Shown: positions 17,330-27,070, numbered from the stretch's first letter. The stretch is DNA of 64,000 nt from Pedobacter sp. AJM (GCF_002197755.1 NZ_NHOT01000005.1:1-64000); one strand, 5' to 3'. The notes: a model not told the origin generated them from the letters alone. Made by a program: numbers and translations.

Positions 17330-18169
17330 ATGAATTCAGGAATTATTGAATATGTTAACCTCGAGGAATTATCTAAGGGCGATTATAAGTTGATTGATGG
17401 TGAAATGGATATTACAGGTTGGTCGGTAAAGGATGAAAATGATAGGCAGGTTGGTAAAGTTAGAGACATGTTATTTGACCCTGTGCAAAATGCTATCCGA
17501 TATATCATCATTGATCTTGACCAGTCAATTTCTGGTGATGATGAAAAAGCAATACTGATTCCCATTGGCTACGCAAACCTCGCAGATAATAAAAAAGAAG
17601 TGATTTTACCAGAAATGGTGGAAAGCCAATTTATTGCTATGCCGCGTTATATTATCGGTGAGGTAACCAGAGATACCGAAATGCAAATCAGATCAGTAAT
17701 AGCAGGTTCGCCTGTATTAGATATGGAAGAAGAATCAGTTGAGACAGTCCATGCTGAGTTTTATCGGCATCATCATTTCGATAGAGGCAATGTTACCGCT
17801 ATGCATAATGCTACGGAAAATACCAATATGAATGAACTATTTACGCAACCTACACCAGAAGCAGAGACTATTCCTGAAATTACTGATACAATTGAAACGA
17901 CAAATATTTCGGAGGTGGACAATGAAATACATTCAGCTACTACACTTCAGGAGTTTTCAATCGATACTCAAGATGGAACTTTTGGCATTGAGCCCCAGGA
18001 AAATGGCACCTATCGAATCTTTGATAAGGAAAAGAAGATTGGTTTAATATATGCGGAACCAGGTGAGCAGGGTTTACGCTGGCGCACAATGGATCAGTTA
18101 GGCGACCGATTTGTTACGATGATTGGCGAGGCAATAAGAGTACATAACGATTCACAAGGTAATTTATAG
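17330..18169 (+). CDS. PRC-barrel domain protein
   Basis: 279 residues. The PRC-barrel lies at about 20-125 (DITGWSVKDENDRQVGKVRD, then IRYIIIDLD and ILIPIGYANL). A linker rich in Glu and Thr (about 145-215) follows. The C-terminal part, about 215-279, contains FSIDTQDGTFGIEPQENGTY and may be a second small beta domain. There is no signal peptide. PRC-barrels bind partners in RNA processing, photosynthesis and stress proteins; in this type of Bacteroidota protein the role is not established. Confidence 0.8.
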   Translation: MNSGIIEYVNLEELSKGDYKLIDGEMDITGWSVKDENDRQVGKVRDMLFDPVQNAIRYIIIDLDQSISGDDEKAILIPIGYANLADNKKEVILPEMVESQFIAMPRYIIGEVTRDTEMQIRSVIAGSPVLDMEEESVETVHAEFYRHHHFDRGNVTAMHNATENTNMNELFTQPTPEAETIPEITDTIETTNISEVDNEIHSATTLQEFSIDTQDGTFGIEPQENGTYRIFDKEKKIGLIYAEPGEQGLRWRTMDQLGDRFVTMIGEAIRVHNDSQGNL

Positions 18170-18374
18170 GCTTAGATTTAATGGCAGCTGAGATAAACAG
18201 TTGCCATTAAATAATGAGCGAAATTATAATAACAGGTATTACATATAAATTAACTAGATAAGCTTTTTTATCCATATCATACATTAAATTGCGACTTTAC
18301 CACTTTCAAAGCTTTATCTAAAATTAATCCTCTGTTGCTGACTTCATATCGTTAATCTTAAATTATTTCTCATC

Positions 18375-19154
18375 ATGACAATATTTAAGTTTTCACTTAT
18401 AAAGCTGATTTTCAGTGCCGCTATTGTATTTATGTACAATTCGTCCTTTGCCGCTAAACCTGCATATTATTATCAGATTAAGATTTATCATCTCAAAGAT
18501 GCGGCACAGGAAAAAACAGTCGACCATTATCTGGAAAACGCTTATTTGCCTGCATTACACCGGCAAGGAATTTCAGGTATCGGCGTATTCAAACCCATTC
18601 AAAAGGATTCTGCTGAGCTAATGATTTACGTATTGATCCCGTTCAGGAAAATTGAAAATTATCTTAAAATAGAGCAGGCATTGCAAAAAGACCAGACTTA
18701 TCTCAGCGCAGGAAATGACTATTTAAATGCAGCATTCAATCAGGCGCCTTTTTTGCGTATAGAATCAATTATTTTAAAAACTTTTGAAGGTATGCCTTCT
18801 CCTGCGGTACCGAAATTAACATCGCCCAAAGCAGAAAGGGTGTACGAACTCAGAAGTTATGAAGCCAGTACCGAGAAACTTTCATTAAATAAAATTGCCA
18901 TGTTCAATGAATTGGAGATCAGTATTTTTAATAAACTTAATTTCAATGCGGTATTCTACGGTCAGGTCATCTCTGGAAGCAAAATGCCCAACCTGATGTA
19001 CATGACAACCTTTAATAACAAGGCTGATCGCGACAATCACTGGACTGCATTCGGACCGGAGTACAAAAAGATCAGCGGATTACCACAGTACCAGAACAAT
19101 GTCTCGAAAAATGTAACAACCTTTCTTTATCCAACAGATTACTCCGATATCTAA
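18375..19154 (+). CDS. Exported NIPSNAP-domain protein
   Basis: 259 residues with an N-terminal signal peptide (about 1-26, ending SSFAA). Two ferredoxin-like NIPSNAP units: the first at about 30-135, the second beginning RVYELRSYEA near 155 and ending near the C-terminus. The biochemical role of NIPSNAP proteins in bacteria is unsettled; exported versions are frequent in Bacteroidota, often near sugar genes. The gene stands alone between the PRC-barrel gene and a converging patatin gene. Confidence 0.8.
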   Translation: MTIFKFSLIKLIFSAAIVFMYNSSFAAKPAYYYQIKIYHLKDAAQEKTVDHYLENAYLPALHRQGISGIGVFKPIQKDSAELMIYVLIPFRKIENYLKIEQALQKDQTYLSAGNDYLNAAFNQAPFLRIESIILKTFEGMPSPAVPKLTSPKAERVYELRSYEASTEKLSLNKIAMFNELEISIFNKLNFNAVFYGQVISGSKMPNLMYMTTFNNKADRDNHWTAFGPEYKKISGLPQYQNNVSKNVTTFLYPTDYSDI

Positions 19155-19301
19155 TTTATAATCTACTTATTTTCTAAAATCTGGAAAATGCACTACAGCA
19201 TCTTGATTTGACTTAAACCAATCAGGGAGATAAATTTTAATATCAAATGGCTATTCTTTTTTTGAACAATATAGTTAGCTGATTGCATGTCGTTAAGTGC
19301 T

Positions 19302-21179
19302 TCAATCTTTAAGTTGATCAAAAAGAAAATACGGATTTTCTTTAAAATGAATAAAATCACGTTCCAGCAGGCTTTTTAAGTGTGTAAGTTCAGCCTGATG
19401 GGCAGGGTCTACGGCAACATTTTTCCTTTCCAGCGAAATCACATATTCGAGCAGATTTGCACAGGTGGTAAACTGCCCGGTGCTGACAATTTTTTTAAGC
19501 ACTTCACCTTTCACCTGAATGGCATCAAACCAGAGGGTGGTATCAGCTGAACGGGCGATTTCGGCTATGGGATTAATTTTTTCAAGACCTTCCAGCAGGA
19601 GCTGTTTATCAGCCGGTGTAGGCAGCCACTTTAAACGTTTTTGGTTGTTAAACCGGTTGTGCCTGGCGGCTATATTATAAGTACTTAACTCGTAAATAAA
19701 ATTGGGCACTCGCCTGTTATCCCATCTCGAATCTTCGAAAAATATCTGGTAAATCAGCCGCCTGACCTGCTTTAAGTTAACGTCTGATACCATCGTCACT
19801 GCGGAAGTTAACCTGGCTTTGATCATTTGCTCAAGTACATTCAATCGGGTGAACTGCAGGTAACCAGCCAGTTTATCGGTAATAATGGCGGAGAAAAACT
19901 TTTGAAGGCCAAGTTTAATGTAAAGCAATTCCCTTAAATCAAAAGTAATGAGGCTATTGATCAGCTTTTTACCTGTTGATGAATATACCATCATACTACT
20001 TAGAACAGTGAGAGTAGCGGTAGCACTGGCTAAAATGATCAACAGTAAATTTATTTCTGAATGTTTGAAAATCCATCCCATTGCGGCCAAAATGATACAG
20101 GTAAAGCTAAACAGTAGGGGATAACGGTTAATGTTTTTTGCCGTCTTTTTAAATTTGGTGAGATAGTAATTCAGGCTGTTTTCTCTCCAGCCCTGCTTTT
20201 GTTCGATCACCGGAGACTCATAACTGTCCATAAAATAACTGGCTACATCGGTAACGATGATCAGGTCGAATGGGTCAGGTTTTACCCTGTTACGTCTTTT
20301 TTTATCAGCCAGCATCAGGCTGGAAAGTCCCTGGTTATCCGTGATTCCGCCATCCATCAATGCTACAGTGTTAATATGACTATCCTTTTCCTCTTGAGCA
20401 GTTAGGCCACCTTCCGGTACAAACGACAGCGGGAAGCTTTTTTCATTATAATTTTCATAATAAAGCGCTGATCTTAATGCTGCTGCATTTAATGTTTTTT
20501 CCGGAGAATCAGCATAACTGAAATCAGACGGGTAAACAATGGGTTCAAAGCCAATTGGAAAACAGGAAGAAGCGGCCAGCACGTCACCTAATTTGATCTT
20601 TTTAAAGGTTTCCAGCTGCTTATGATCAAACCAGAGGTAATTATTCCCAATGACCTGATGTGGATTGTCTGTTCCATCCGTCTGAAAACGAAAACTAAGC
20701 CCCCGGTAAAATTCAGTACTATTGAAGCAAACTTCCATCTTTTTCCTGTAGCTTTTTTCAAAAAAAACAGATAGGGTTTGTTGTTTGAAAAAGATCTCAT
20801 CATAAGCCTTTGCAAAAGAATTGATCAGGTTTCGCTGTTTGAAGTCAGCACCAGCCTGCCATTGGCTATCATCATTTAGGGTAGTCAGAGCAAGTTCTAC
20901 TATGGCCTCGCCGTTAAGATCATGATAAAGCTTCTTGTAAAAATCGATAAATGGCTGATCCTGATGTACACCCGCAGCATAAAGCATGGAGGCAATTGTT
21001 CCGCCGGAGGCTGAAGAAATGAAGCTGATTCTTTCTGTCAATGATTTTCCATTGCTTTCGAGGTGATTCAGGTAGCTTAAAGTACCCAGGCCGTAAGATG
21101 CAGCGCGGAATCCACCGCCTGAAAAGGCCATGGCTATATTTTGGAATGGATTTAGTGCGATGAGCGTGTCATTCGTCAT
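19302..21179 (-). CDS. Patatin-like phospholipase with two internal membrane segments
   Basis: 625 residues. The patatin catalytic domain spans about 10-310: oxyanion loop FSGGGFRAASYG (19-30), a nucleophile elbow SSASGG with Ser58, and the catalytic Asp276 in LMDGGITDNQG. The elbow has Ser where GxSxG has its first Gly, which is unusual. Two hydrophobic segments at about 352-371 and 375-398 form a membrane hairpin, and a cytoplasmic C-terminal region of some 220 residues has no recognisable domain. It should hydrolyse phospholipids or related esters at the inner membrane. It is monocistronic; the neighbours give no clue. Confidence 0.8.
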   Translation of the reverse strand: MTNDTLIALNPFQNIAMAFSGGGFRAASYGLGTLSYLNHLESNGKSLTERISFISSASGGTIASMLYAAGVHQDQPFIDFYKKLYHDLNGEAIVELALTTLNDDSQWQAGADFKQRNLINSFAKAYDEIFFKQQTLSVFFEKSYRKKMEVCFNSTEFYRGLSFRFQTDGTDNPHQVIGNNYLWFDHKQLETFKKIKLGDVLAASSCFPIGFEPIVYPSDFSYADSPEKTLNAAALRSALYYENYNEKSFPLSFVPEGGLTAQEEKDSHINTVALMDGGITDNQGLSSLMLADKKRRNRVKPDPFDLIIVTDVASYFMDSYESPVIEQKQGWRENSLNYYLTKFKKTAKNINRYPLLFSFTCIILAAMGWIFKHSEINLLLIILASATATLTVLSSMMVYSSTGKKLINSLITFDLRELLYIKLGLQKFFSAIITDKLAGYLQFTRLNVLEQMIKARLTSAVTMVSDVNLKQVRRLIYQIFFEDSRWDNRRVPNFIYELSTYNIAARHNRFNNQKRLKWLPTPADKQLLLEGLEKINPIAEIARSADTTLWFDAIQVKGEVLKKIVSTGQFTTCANLLEYVISLERKNVAVDPAHQAELTHLKSLLERDFIHFKENPYFLFDQLKD

Positions 21180-22031
21180 TTTAATAAGAAATTGAGTAAG
21201 CGTTAATATTTTTAAATAACTGAGAATACATGGATATTCTTAGAACTAAGATAAAAAAATAAGTTGTTTTTTTGCTGCATCGATAGCTTACATTTTATAT
21301 CTCATGTGCCGCTATAATTTTACTGTAACCTAATGCCAGGTTATCTGATTGTTTAACAGTTCTTTAAATTAATGGAATAAGGCAGGCTTACATTGTCAAT
21401 GCATGCATTGCTCGATTGACATTTGAATAGAGTACATCTCCGTTTGTAGCTCCGCTAACCGCAATAATCCTGTATTCAACATTTACTTTTTGGGATATGG
21501 ATTACTGTTTGCAGATTCATCATTTTTTTAACAAGATGTAATGAATATCATTAACAATAAACACGGTGCTACGGCAAATTTTCAACATTTTGTTTTTGAT
21601 ACATGTTTCATAGATTTTTGACAAGTGATGTGCAAAATCATAAGCTATCTTATTGACCGACAATTCCTGGTTTTAAAGTATTCTATCTGCCTGTATTGGG
21701 TATTTTCTTTTCAATAATGGTATGATTTTATGCTGCTGCTCATCTTATTAATTTTTTATATAGTGATCATAAATATGCTTTATTGATATCCTTAAATACC
21801 AGAAAATAAGTAGAAAAAAAACAACAAATACTGGTATTTATTTACGGGATTTCTTCATCTAGCTTTGTCTCCAATTCATCGTACCATCTAAATTGCATTT
21901 AAAATGATTGTCTATCCGGAATTTTAAAAGATCAGACCTCGGGTGATGCTGTTTGATCGTAAGCTGAAGCTTGTTTTCATCATCTTTAAAACCTATAAAT
22001 AAAGATTACAAAATGTATAAATATTAATCCT
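21180..22031. other. 852-base intergenic region, nothing recognised
   Basis: This is the longest gap in the window, very AT-rich, between divergently read genes. No ORF with family character, no RNA fold and no repeat was recognised on either strand. Confidence 0.5.
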
Positions 22032-22655
22032 ATGAATTTAAAAAGTTTTGTTTTAACCATTATGATCATTGGTGGTGTTGCCTATCATTCTCTGGCACAG
22101 TATAAAGAGCCTGAAGAAAAAGATAAAAAGCAAATCTTCTACCCTGAAGTTGTTTTTGACTCCCTGCAGGCAAAAAAAATGCTGGCTAAAGGAACTGCTA
22201 CCATAAAAGGTGTGGCTTTTACAAAGGCAAAAAACAATATGGGCTTCAGAGCCGGTGCAAGAATTCTGGCCAATCAGATTAAGGTCGTCTTATTACCGGT
22301 TACCCCTTATTTTGAAGCCTGGTACCAACTGAGGAAAGACAAAGAGAATTTTAGAAAGAGGCGTTATGTCTACCTCTCGACAGCAGCTTACATGTACAGG
22401 CTGGAAGCCATTACGAACAGCGATGGTAAATTTACTTTTCCGGAAATGAAACCAGGTAAATACTTTTTACAGGGATTTTTAGACTGGACCTCCAACGGCT
22501 ATTACAATGAGTATACAGGTTCGGGTTACAACAGTTATGGCGGACAGACCAATTATTATCAGCAAAAAAAATATACAGTTGACCACCAGGACAGGATTGA
22601 GGAGTTTGTAGAGGTTAAAGAAAATGGAGAAATCGTTAAAGTAAGGTTGCATTAA
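22032..22655 (+). CDS. Exported protein with carboxypeptidase-regulatory-like domain
   Basis: 207 residues. A signal peptide (about 1-22, ending SLAQ) is followed by a charged segment (KEPEEKDKKQ) and a beta-sandwich region. The stretch near 130-150 (NSDGKFTFPEMKPGKYFLQG) is the hallmark of carboxypeptidase-regulatory-like or transthyretin-like folds in Bacteroidota surface proteins. A Tyr/Gly-rich loop (YYNEYTGSGYNSYGG) precedes the charged end. No catalytic residues are evident. A structural or binding role in the periplasm or outer membrane is inferred; the specific function is unknown. Confidence 0.65.
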   Translation: MNLKSFVLTIMIIGGVAYHSLAQYKEPEEKDKKQIFYPEVVFDSLQAKKMLAKGTATIKGVAFTKAKNNMGFRAGARILANQIKVVLLPVTPYFEAWYQLRKDKENFRKRRYVYLSTAAYMYRLEAITNSDGKFTFPEMKPGKYFLQGFLDWTSNGYYNEYTGSGYNSYGGQTNYYQQKKYTVDHQDRIEEFVEVKENGEIVKVRLH

Positions 22656-22980
22656 CCTATTTGAAATTTCGCTAAAGAAGCGTTTCTCTTTCTGTAATTC
22701 TGATCATCCAAAGGCTTTCATAGTTTTGGATTGATTCAGATATTTTATTTCATCTTTAGATTTTCTGACCAGTTTTTGATTGAGAACTTACCAATACCAG
22801 GTTGCCCCGATGGCCAATAAAATCGTTTTAATAATTCAGCTCTCAATATCTCTCTGATAACGATTTTGTGCCTTTAAAAATTAGAAATACCCTTCATAAA
22901 TATTCATTAATTCTTCATTTGATATGTTGAACTTTATTAAACAATCAACAAGATTTATAAACCCATAAATAAAAATCAAC
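22656..22980. other. 325-base intergenic region, nothing recognised
   Basis: AT-rich spacer upstream of the small Lys-rich gene. Only a 15-codon ORF was noticed here and it has no support. Confidence 0.4.
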
Positions 22981-23148
22981 ATGAAAGCAATTAAAATTTT
23001 AATGATCGCCCTGGTAGCTACATTTACATTTAATGCAGTAAATGCGCAAACCAAAGAACCTGTTAAAGCCAAAACCGAAAAAACTCAGGTTAAAAAAGTA
23101 TCTGCCAAAAAACACCACAAAGCAAAAAAAGCTGCTGTTAAAAAATAA
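22981..23148 (+). CDS. Small exported Lys-rich protein (55 residues)
   Basis: ATG at 22981 to TAA at 23146-23148. A clear signal peptide (residues 1-22, MKAIKILMIALVATF, ending VNA before Gln23) leaves a 33-residue mature peptide. That peptide contains only Lys, Ala, Val, Thr, Glu, Pro, Ser, His and Gln, with 15 Lys and a His-His pair. A terminator hairpin directly downstream shows it is a discrete transcription unit. Such peptides recur in Bacteroidota genomes with unknown role; binding to nucleic acid, polyanions or the membrane surface is conceivable. No family could be named. Confidence 0.8.
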   Translation: MKAIKILMIALVATFTFNAVNAQTKEPVKAKTEKTQVKKVSAKKHHKAKKAAVKK

Positions 23149-23171
23149 TGCATAGCATCAATTTTTAAAGT

Positions 23172-23208
23172 AAAGCCGTTTCGAAATTAATTTTGAAACG
23201 GCTTTTTT
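23172..23208 (+). terminator. Terminator of the small Lys-rich gene
   Basis: The stem AAAGCCGTTTC with its complement (23172-23182 and 23195-23205) is followed by a run of T. It begins about 24 bases after the stop codon. Confidence 0.9.
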
Positions 23209-23404
23209 ATGTGCAGCCCGTTCTCACGAGCGACCATTATATTTATATCTTTTTTCAGGTAAATACTGATGTAATGATTCGAGATTAATTTAATAAGGCT
23301 TTTAAATAGCAGGTATGCTGCATTTTAGTTTTTTAAGTATGTTCAGACGTTTTTGAAATTCTTTAGATCCAATGGGAGGGATGAAGATTTTGGAAAATCA
23401 GGAC

Positions 23405-23436
23405 AAAAAAAAGAGGGTCTTTGATAAAAGACCCTC
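23405..23436 (-). terminator. Terminator of tRNA-Ser
   Basis: On the minus strand a 10-bp stem, GAGGGTCTTT with its complement, has a 4-base loop. It is followed by eight T, immediately downstream of the tRNA 3' end. Confidence 0.9.
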
Positions 23437-23440
23437 CCGG

Positions 23441-23525
23441 CGGAAAGCGAGGGATTCGAACCCCCGGACCTATGACAGTCAACAGTTTTCAAGACTGCCG
23501 CATTCGACCACTCTGCCAGCTTTCC
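23441..23525 (-). tRNA. tRNA-Ser (anticodon UGA)
   Basis: 85 bases, the length of a class II tRNA with a long variable arm. The acceptor stem is GGAAAGC/GCTTTCC with discriminator G. The anticodon loop CTTGAAA gives anticodon TGA (reads UCA), and the T-arm carries GGTTCGAATCC. The CCA end is not encoded. A strong terminator follows. Confidence 0.95.
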
Positions 23526-23620
23526 GGAGGCAAAAGTACGAACTCCAGCTAAATCTGCAAACTATGATGTTGTTTTTTTTATATTAAATTGATAATTGCT
23601 TAACACAGAGGGAGAAAAAA

Positions 23621-24610
23621 TTATTTTTTCTGGAAATTTTCATCAATGGGATCACTTTTTTTAAAGAGATTAAAGGTGGGGCGAATAATTTTAACACTGC
23701 GCTTACTCACATCAACACTGGCATTCAGCTCAAACCCGATCAATAGAATAAAAGAATTGAGGTATAGCCAGATCATCACTACAATTAAAGTACCAATGGA
23801 GCCATAAACCTTGTTATAAGAGCCGAAGTGATTAATGTAAAAGGAAAATCCCCAGATGGTAATAAAAGCTAAAATAGTAGCCAGCCATGAACCGGCACTA
23901 AACAATCGCCATTTTTTTGCATGAGAAGGGCCGTAACGGTATAAAATCGAAATGGTGATAAAATATAAACCTGCCAGTAAAGCCCAGCGTGTAAACTGAA
24001 TGGCATAAACCGCCAGGCTAGCCTTTAAATGAAGCTCATCTTTAATGTACTTTAAAAGTACTTCACTTAAAGCCATGGCTGTGATACAGGCGATAATAGA
24101 CAGGCAGATAAATACGGTTAGTGCCAGCGCAATCAACCGCTGTTTAATCCAGCCCCGGGTTTCGATAATCAGTGACGATTTATTAAAAGCCTTCATCAGG
24201 TTTTTCACGCCGTTCGTGGCAAAAAAGATAGCCGATAAAAAACCAAAGGACAATAAACCCGTATTCTGGTTTTTAACAATATCATTCAGCGTAGATTCAA
24301 AGGCTTCATATGCATTATGCGGCAAAACAAGCTCAATCAGGCTTAATAACTGATCCTGGAAACCTTTAATCGGAATAAATGGGATCAGTGTAAACAGGAA
24401 AATAATACCTGGGAAAATAGCCAGCATAAAACTATAGGCAAGTGACGATGATTTATTCACCAGCGTATCTTTACCTATCTCTTTAAAAAAGAAAGTGGCT
24501 ACCGTATATAAGGGTAAGGGACTGAAACCAGGCAGAACACAGTTCTTCGTCCACTCGATAAACTTCGCGTAGATGTTTAAATGTAATAACTGCCGGTGTA
24601 ACCATTCCAT
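23621..24610 (-). CDS. YihY/BrkB family inner-membrane protein
   Basis: 329 residues with about six membrane helices. Family signatures: SSLAYSFMLAIFPGIIFLFTLIPF, starting near 54, the conserved FATNGVKNLMKAFN, and YRYGPSHAKKWRLFSAGSW with the following IWGFSFYINHFGSYNKVYGSIG. The family was once called ribonuclease BN in error; its true function is not settled. It is the last gene of the MltG-thioesterase-YihY run, 4 bases after the thioesterase stop. Confidence 0.9.
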   Translation of the reverse strand: MEWLHRQLLHLNIYAKFIEWTKNCVLPGFSPLPLYTVATFFFKEIGKDTLVNKSSSLAYSFMLAIFPGIIFLFTLIPFIPIKGFQDQLLSLIELVLPHNAYEAFESTLNDIVKNQNTGLLSFGFLSAIFFATNGVKNLMKAFNKSSLIIETRGWIKQRLIALALTVFICLSIIACITAMALSEVLLKYIKDELHLKASLAVYAIQFTRWALLAGLYFITISILYRYGPSHAKKWRLFSAGSWLATILAFITIWGFSFYINHFGSYNKVYGSIGTLIVVMIWLYLNSFILLIGFELNASVDVSKRSVKIIRPTFNLFKKSDPIDENFQKK

Positions 24611-24614
24611 TTAA

Positions 24615-25028
24615 TTATGTTGTAAAATGAGGTTGAATCCCATCCATAAAATTCTTTGGCGGATGACAAGGCCTTCTCGTTTCTTTATCCACAAACACCA
24701 ATGTAGTTTTGCCAATGTTGATCAGTTGTTCAGCTTCATTGTAAATTTCATATTCCACATGTAAACGTACAGTTGGCAATTCTTTTACCAGGCATTTGAC
24801 GGTTAAAACCTGATTATAGAATGCAGGTTTCAGGAATTTTGATTGTAGTTCCAGTAAAGGAAGCATCACGCCATCAGCTTCCATAGACTCATAAGTAATG
24901 CCTGAAGAAGCCTCGAAACATTCCGTACGGGCAATTTCATAATACAGGGCGTAATTACCGTGGTGAACCACACCCATCTGATCGGTCTCTGCATATCGGA
25001 CCTTCACCTTTGTTTCATGTACAAACAT
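24615..25028 (-). CDS. Hotdog-fold acyl-CoA thioesterase (YbgC/FadM-like)
   Basis: 137 residues. The 4HBT active-site signature RYAETDQMGVVHHGNYALYY, with its Asp, occupies about 11-30. It hydrolyses acyl-CoA or acyl-ACP thioesters in the cytoplasm. The start codon shares one base with the mltG stop, showing tight coupling in an envelope-related operon. Confidence 0.9.
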   Translation of the reverse strand: MFVHETKVKVRYAETDQMGVVHHGNYALYYEIARTECFEASSGITYESMEADGVMLPLLELQSKFLKPAFYNQVLTVKCLVKELPTVRLHVEYEIYNEAEQLINIGKTTLVFVDKETRRPCHPPKNFMDGIQPHFTT

Positions 25029-26083
25029 TACCTGTAGATATTTTTTTTGTTTAATGCCTCACGGTATTTTTTGGCGTTGATTTCATGCTGTGCCTTTGTT
25101 TCCGCAAAATTATGGTATCCTGAAAAGTCTTCTTTTGCACACATGTAAATGTAATTGTTCTGTTCCCGGTTCAATACTGCATCAATGGCATTAATACTGG
25201 GCATCATTATCGGTCCCGGGGGTAAACCGGCATACTTATAGGTATTATATAAAGATTGTACCTGCAATAACTTTCCGGTTACCCTTTTTACGGTAAAGTC
25301 GTTATTGGCAAAAATCACAGTTGGGTCTGCCTGAAGCAAAATACCTTTGTTCAACCGGTTTAAGTAAAGACCAGCGATGATTGGCATTTCCTTGTCGTAT
25401 AGCGCTTCGGCATCAACAATAGATGCCAAGATATAAACCTGAGTGGGCGTAAGGTTCAGGCTTGCTGCCTTTTGCTTGCGTTCAGGTGTCCAGAATTTTT
25501 CATACTCCTTGTGCATCCGCTCGAAAAAATCAACCGGAGCTATATTCCAGTACATTTCATAGGTGTTCGGAATAAACATCGTATAAATATTGTCCTGGTT
25601 AAAGCCATATTTGGTAATCAGATCTGTAGAATCCAAAACATTGATAAAACTTAGTGAATCTGCTTCTAAATTACTGGCAAGATAAGCGGCAAAATTTTCT
25701 TTCTTCCTGATGTTCTGAAACTTCAGTTTCACCGGCTCCTGGTTGCCCGCTTTAATCAGGTTCACTAAAGTCCGGTTGGTCATGCCTTTTTTAAGGCGAT
25801 AGCGGCCAGGTTTTAAATTAGCAGCCAGGTTCATTTTCTCTGCGGCAGCGGTAAAAGAAGAGACGCTCTTTAAGATGTCCTTCTTTTGCATTTCAGCGAC
25901 CAGCTGATCATAATTGCTTCCGGTTTTGATGTATAAATATTTTTGATTCTCAGTAATGTTGGGAGAAAAGTATATCTTGTAAAAATTGAGTGCAAAATAG
26001 GCAGCAACCAGCACGATGGCTGCAACGACGGCTAGTATGATTTTTTTTCCGGTACTCATCTTCTTTTTTTCTATTTCAGTCAT
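25028..26083 (-). CDS. mltG: Endolytic murein transglycosylase MltG
   Basis: 351 residues: an inner-membrane anchor (about 13-35), a LysM-like part, then the YceG catalytic domain with FIPNTYEMYWN (170-180), YLNRLNKGILLQADPTVIF (240-258) and YAGLPPGPIMMPS (284-296). It cuts nascent peptidoglycan strands in the periplasm. The catalytic-loop motif reads ILASIVDAEA (218-227), whereas E. coli has VEKET at this place. Asp224 replaces the first Glu; Glu226 keeps the second. The family seems otherwise intact. It lies 18 bases after the PASTA gene and is coupled to the thioesterase. Confidence 0.93.
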   Translation of the reverse strand: MTEIEKKKMSTGKKIILAVVAAIVLVAAYFALNFYKIYFSPNITENQKYLYIKTGSNYDQLVAEMQKKDILKSVSSFTAAAEKMNLAANLKPGRYRLKKGMTNRTLVNLIKAGNQEPVKLKFQNIRKKENFAAYLASNLEADSLSFINVLDSTDLITKYGFNQDNIYTMFIPNTYEMYWNIAPVDFFERMHKEYEKFWTPERKQKAASLNLTPTQVYILASIVDAEALYDKEMPIIAGLYLNRLNKGILLQADPTVIFANNDFTVKRVTGKLLQVQSLYNTYKYAGLPPGPIMMPSINAIDAVLNREQNNYIYMCAKEDFSGYHNFAETKAQHEINAKKYREALNKKNIYR

Positions 26084-26101
26084 TTTTTTTATAAAGCGTG
26101 T

Positions 26102-26872
26102 TTATGGTTGCTTATTGGATAGCGTAACATTAATTTTTGTGCCGATGGCCACTTTCGTTAAAGAGTCTACCGGCATTGGGTCTTGTTTGATAATAACCGC
26201 GTTAGCACTGTCGGTAATGTCGCCTTCATAAAGAATATTTCCTAAAGTTAGGTTAGAACCTTTTAAACTAAACTTAGCTTCATCAACGGTTAAACCTGTT
26301 AGTTGTGGAATATCAACCTCTTCATTACCACGGCCGTCGCCCAGTACCAGGTTAATTCTGGAGCCAACAGGAACAATATCGCCAGGCTGTATAGGTTGTC
26401 CGCCAAAAGTGGCTTCCAATACCACATCCCGGCTCACATCGGGTTTATAAGTGGTATCACCTAATTTAAGTCTTGAACTTTCAATAACGGCTTGTGCCTC
26501 CCTTAAGGTTTTAAAGGCAATATCCGGAAACTTGGTGTTTGGAATCTTGCCAGCATTGATGGTTAAATAAATGGTCCGGTTGTCTTTTACAAAAGTATTC
26601 GGATCAGGATCCTGGTCAATCACAATCCCGGCCGGCTGATCCATAATAAATACAGAATCGACCTCATATTTTAACCCGGCATCTTCCAGTTTACGTACGG
26701 CCTGTTCAAAAGATAGACCTTTAACCAGCGGAACATTCAGACCCTGGCCATGTTTGGTATAGTACCGCAAACTGAAAAAAGCAACGAGCAAGAGGCCCAC
26801 AACGGTTAAAAGTGCAGCTATAATGTTAGTCCTGAAGGATTTGGTTTTTAAATATGCTATAAATTTAGACAT
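26102..26872 (-). CDS. Membrane-anchored PASTA-domain protein
   Basis: 256 residues: a short cytoplasmic start, one membrane segment (about 15-35), then three PASTA repeats, beginning near VPLVKGLSFEQAVRKLEDAG (43-62), FPDIAFKTLREAQAVIESS (near 114) and IPQLTGLTVDEAKFSLKGS (near 190). PASTA domains bind peptidoglycan or lipid-linked precursors. There is no kinase domain, as is usual in Bacteroidota. It is the first gene of the PASTA-MltG-thioesterase-YihY unit and divergent from ddl, linking it to cell-wall synthesis. Confidence 0.9.
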   Translation of the reverse strand: MSKFIAYLKTKSFRTNIIAALLTVVGLLLVAFFSLRYYTKHGQGLNVPLVKGLSFEQAVRKLEDAGLKYEVDSVFIMDQPAGIVIDQDPDPNTFVKDNRTIYLTINAGKIPNTKFPDIAFKTLREAQAVIESSRLKLGDTTYKPDVSRDVVLEATFGGQPIQPGDIVPVGSRINLVLGDGRGNEEVDIPQLTGLTVDEAKFSLKGSNLTLGNILYEGDITDSANAVIIKQDPMPVDSLTKVAIGTKINVTLSNKQP

Positions 26873-27070
26873 GAATATTAAATTCTGGTGTTTGCGTAAA
26901 AATCAAATGTAATCATTAAAGAGTGAATGAATCTTTCCGGCGTTTTGAAAGCAATAATCACACCATTAATCCTTGATTCAATTCATCAATTATTAAACTT
27001 TGCACAAAGATATTTATATTTTTGGGGATATATTTAGAATCAAATTCAATTTATACTTAAGAATTTCCTC

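Noticed and set aside
23372..23587. 71-residue plus-strand ORF
   Set aside because: It runs straight across the tRNA-Ser gene and its terminator, so it cannot be a real gene.
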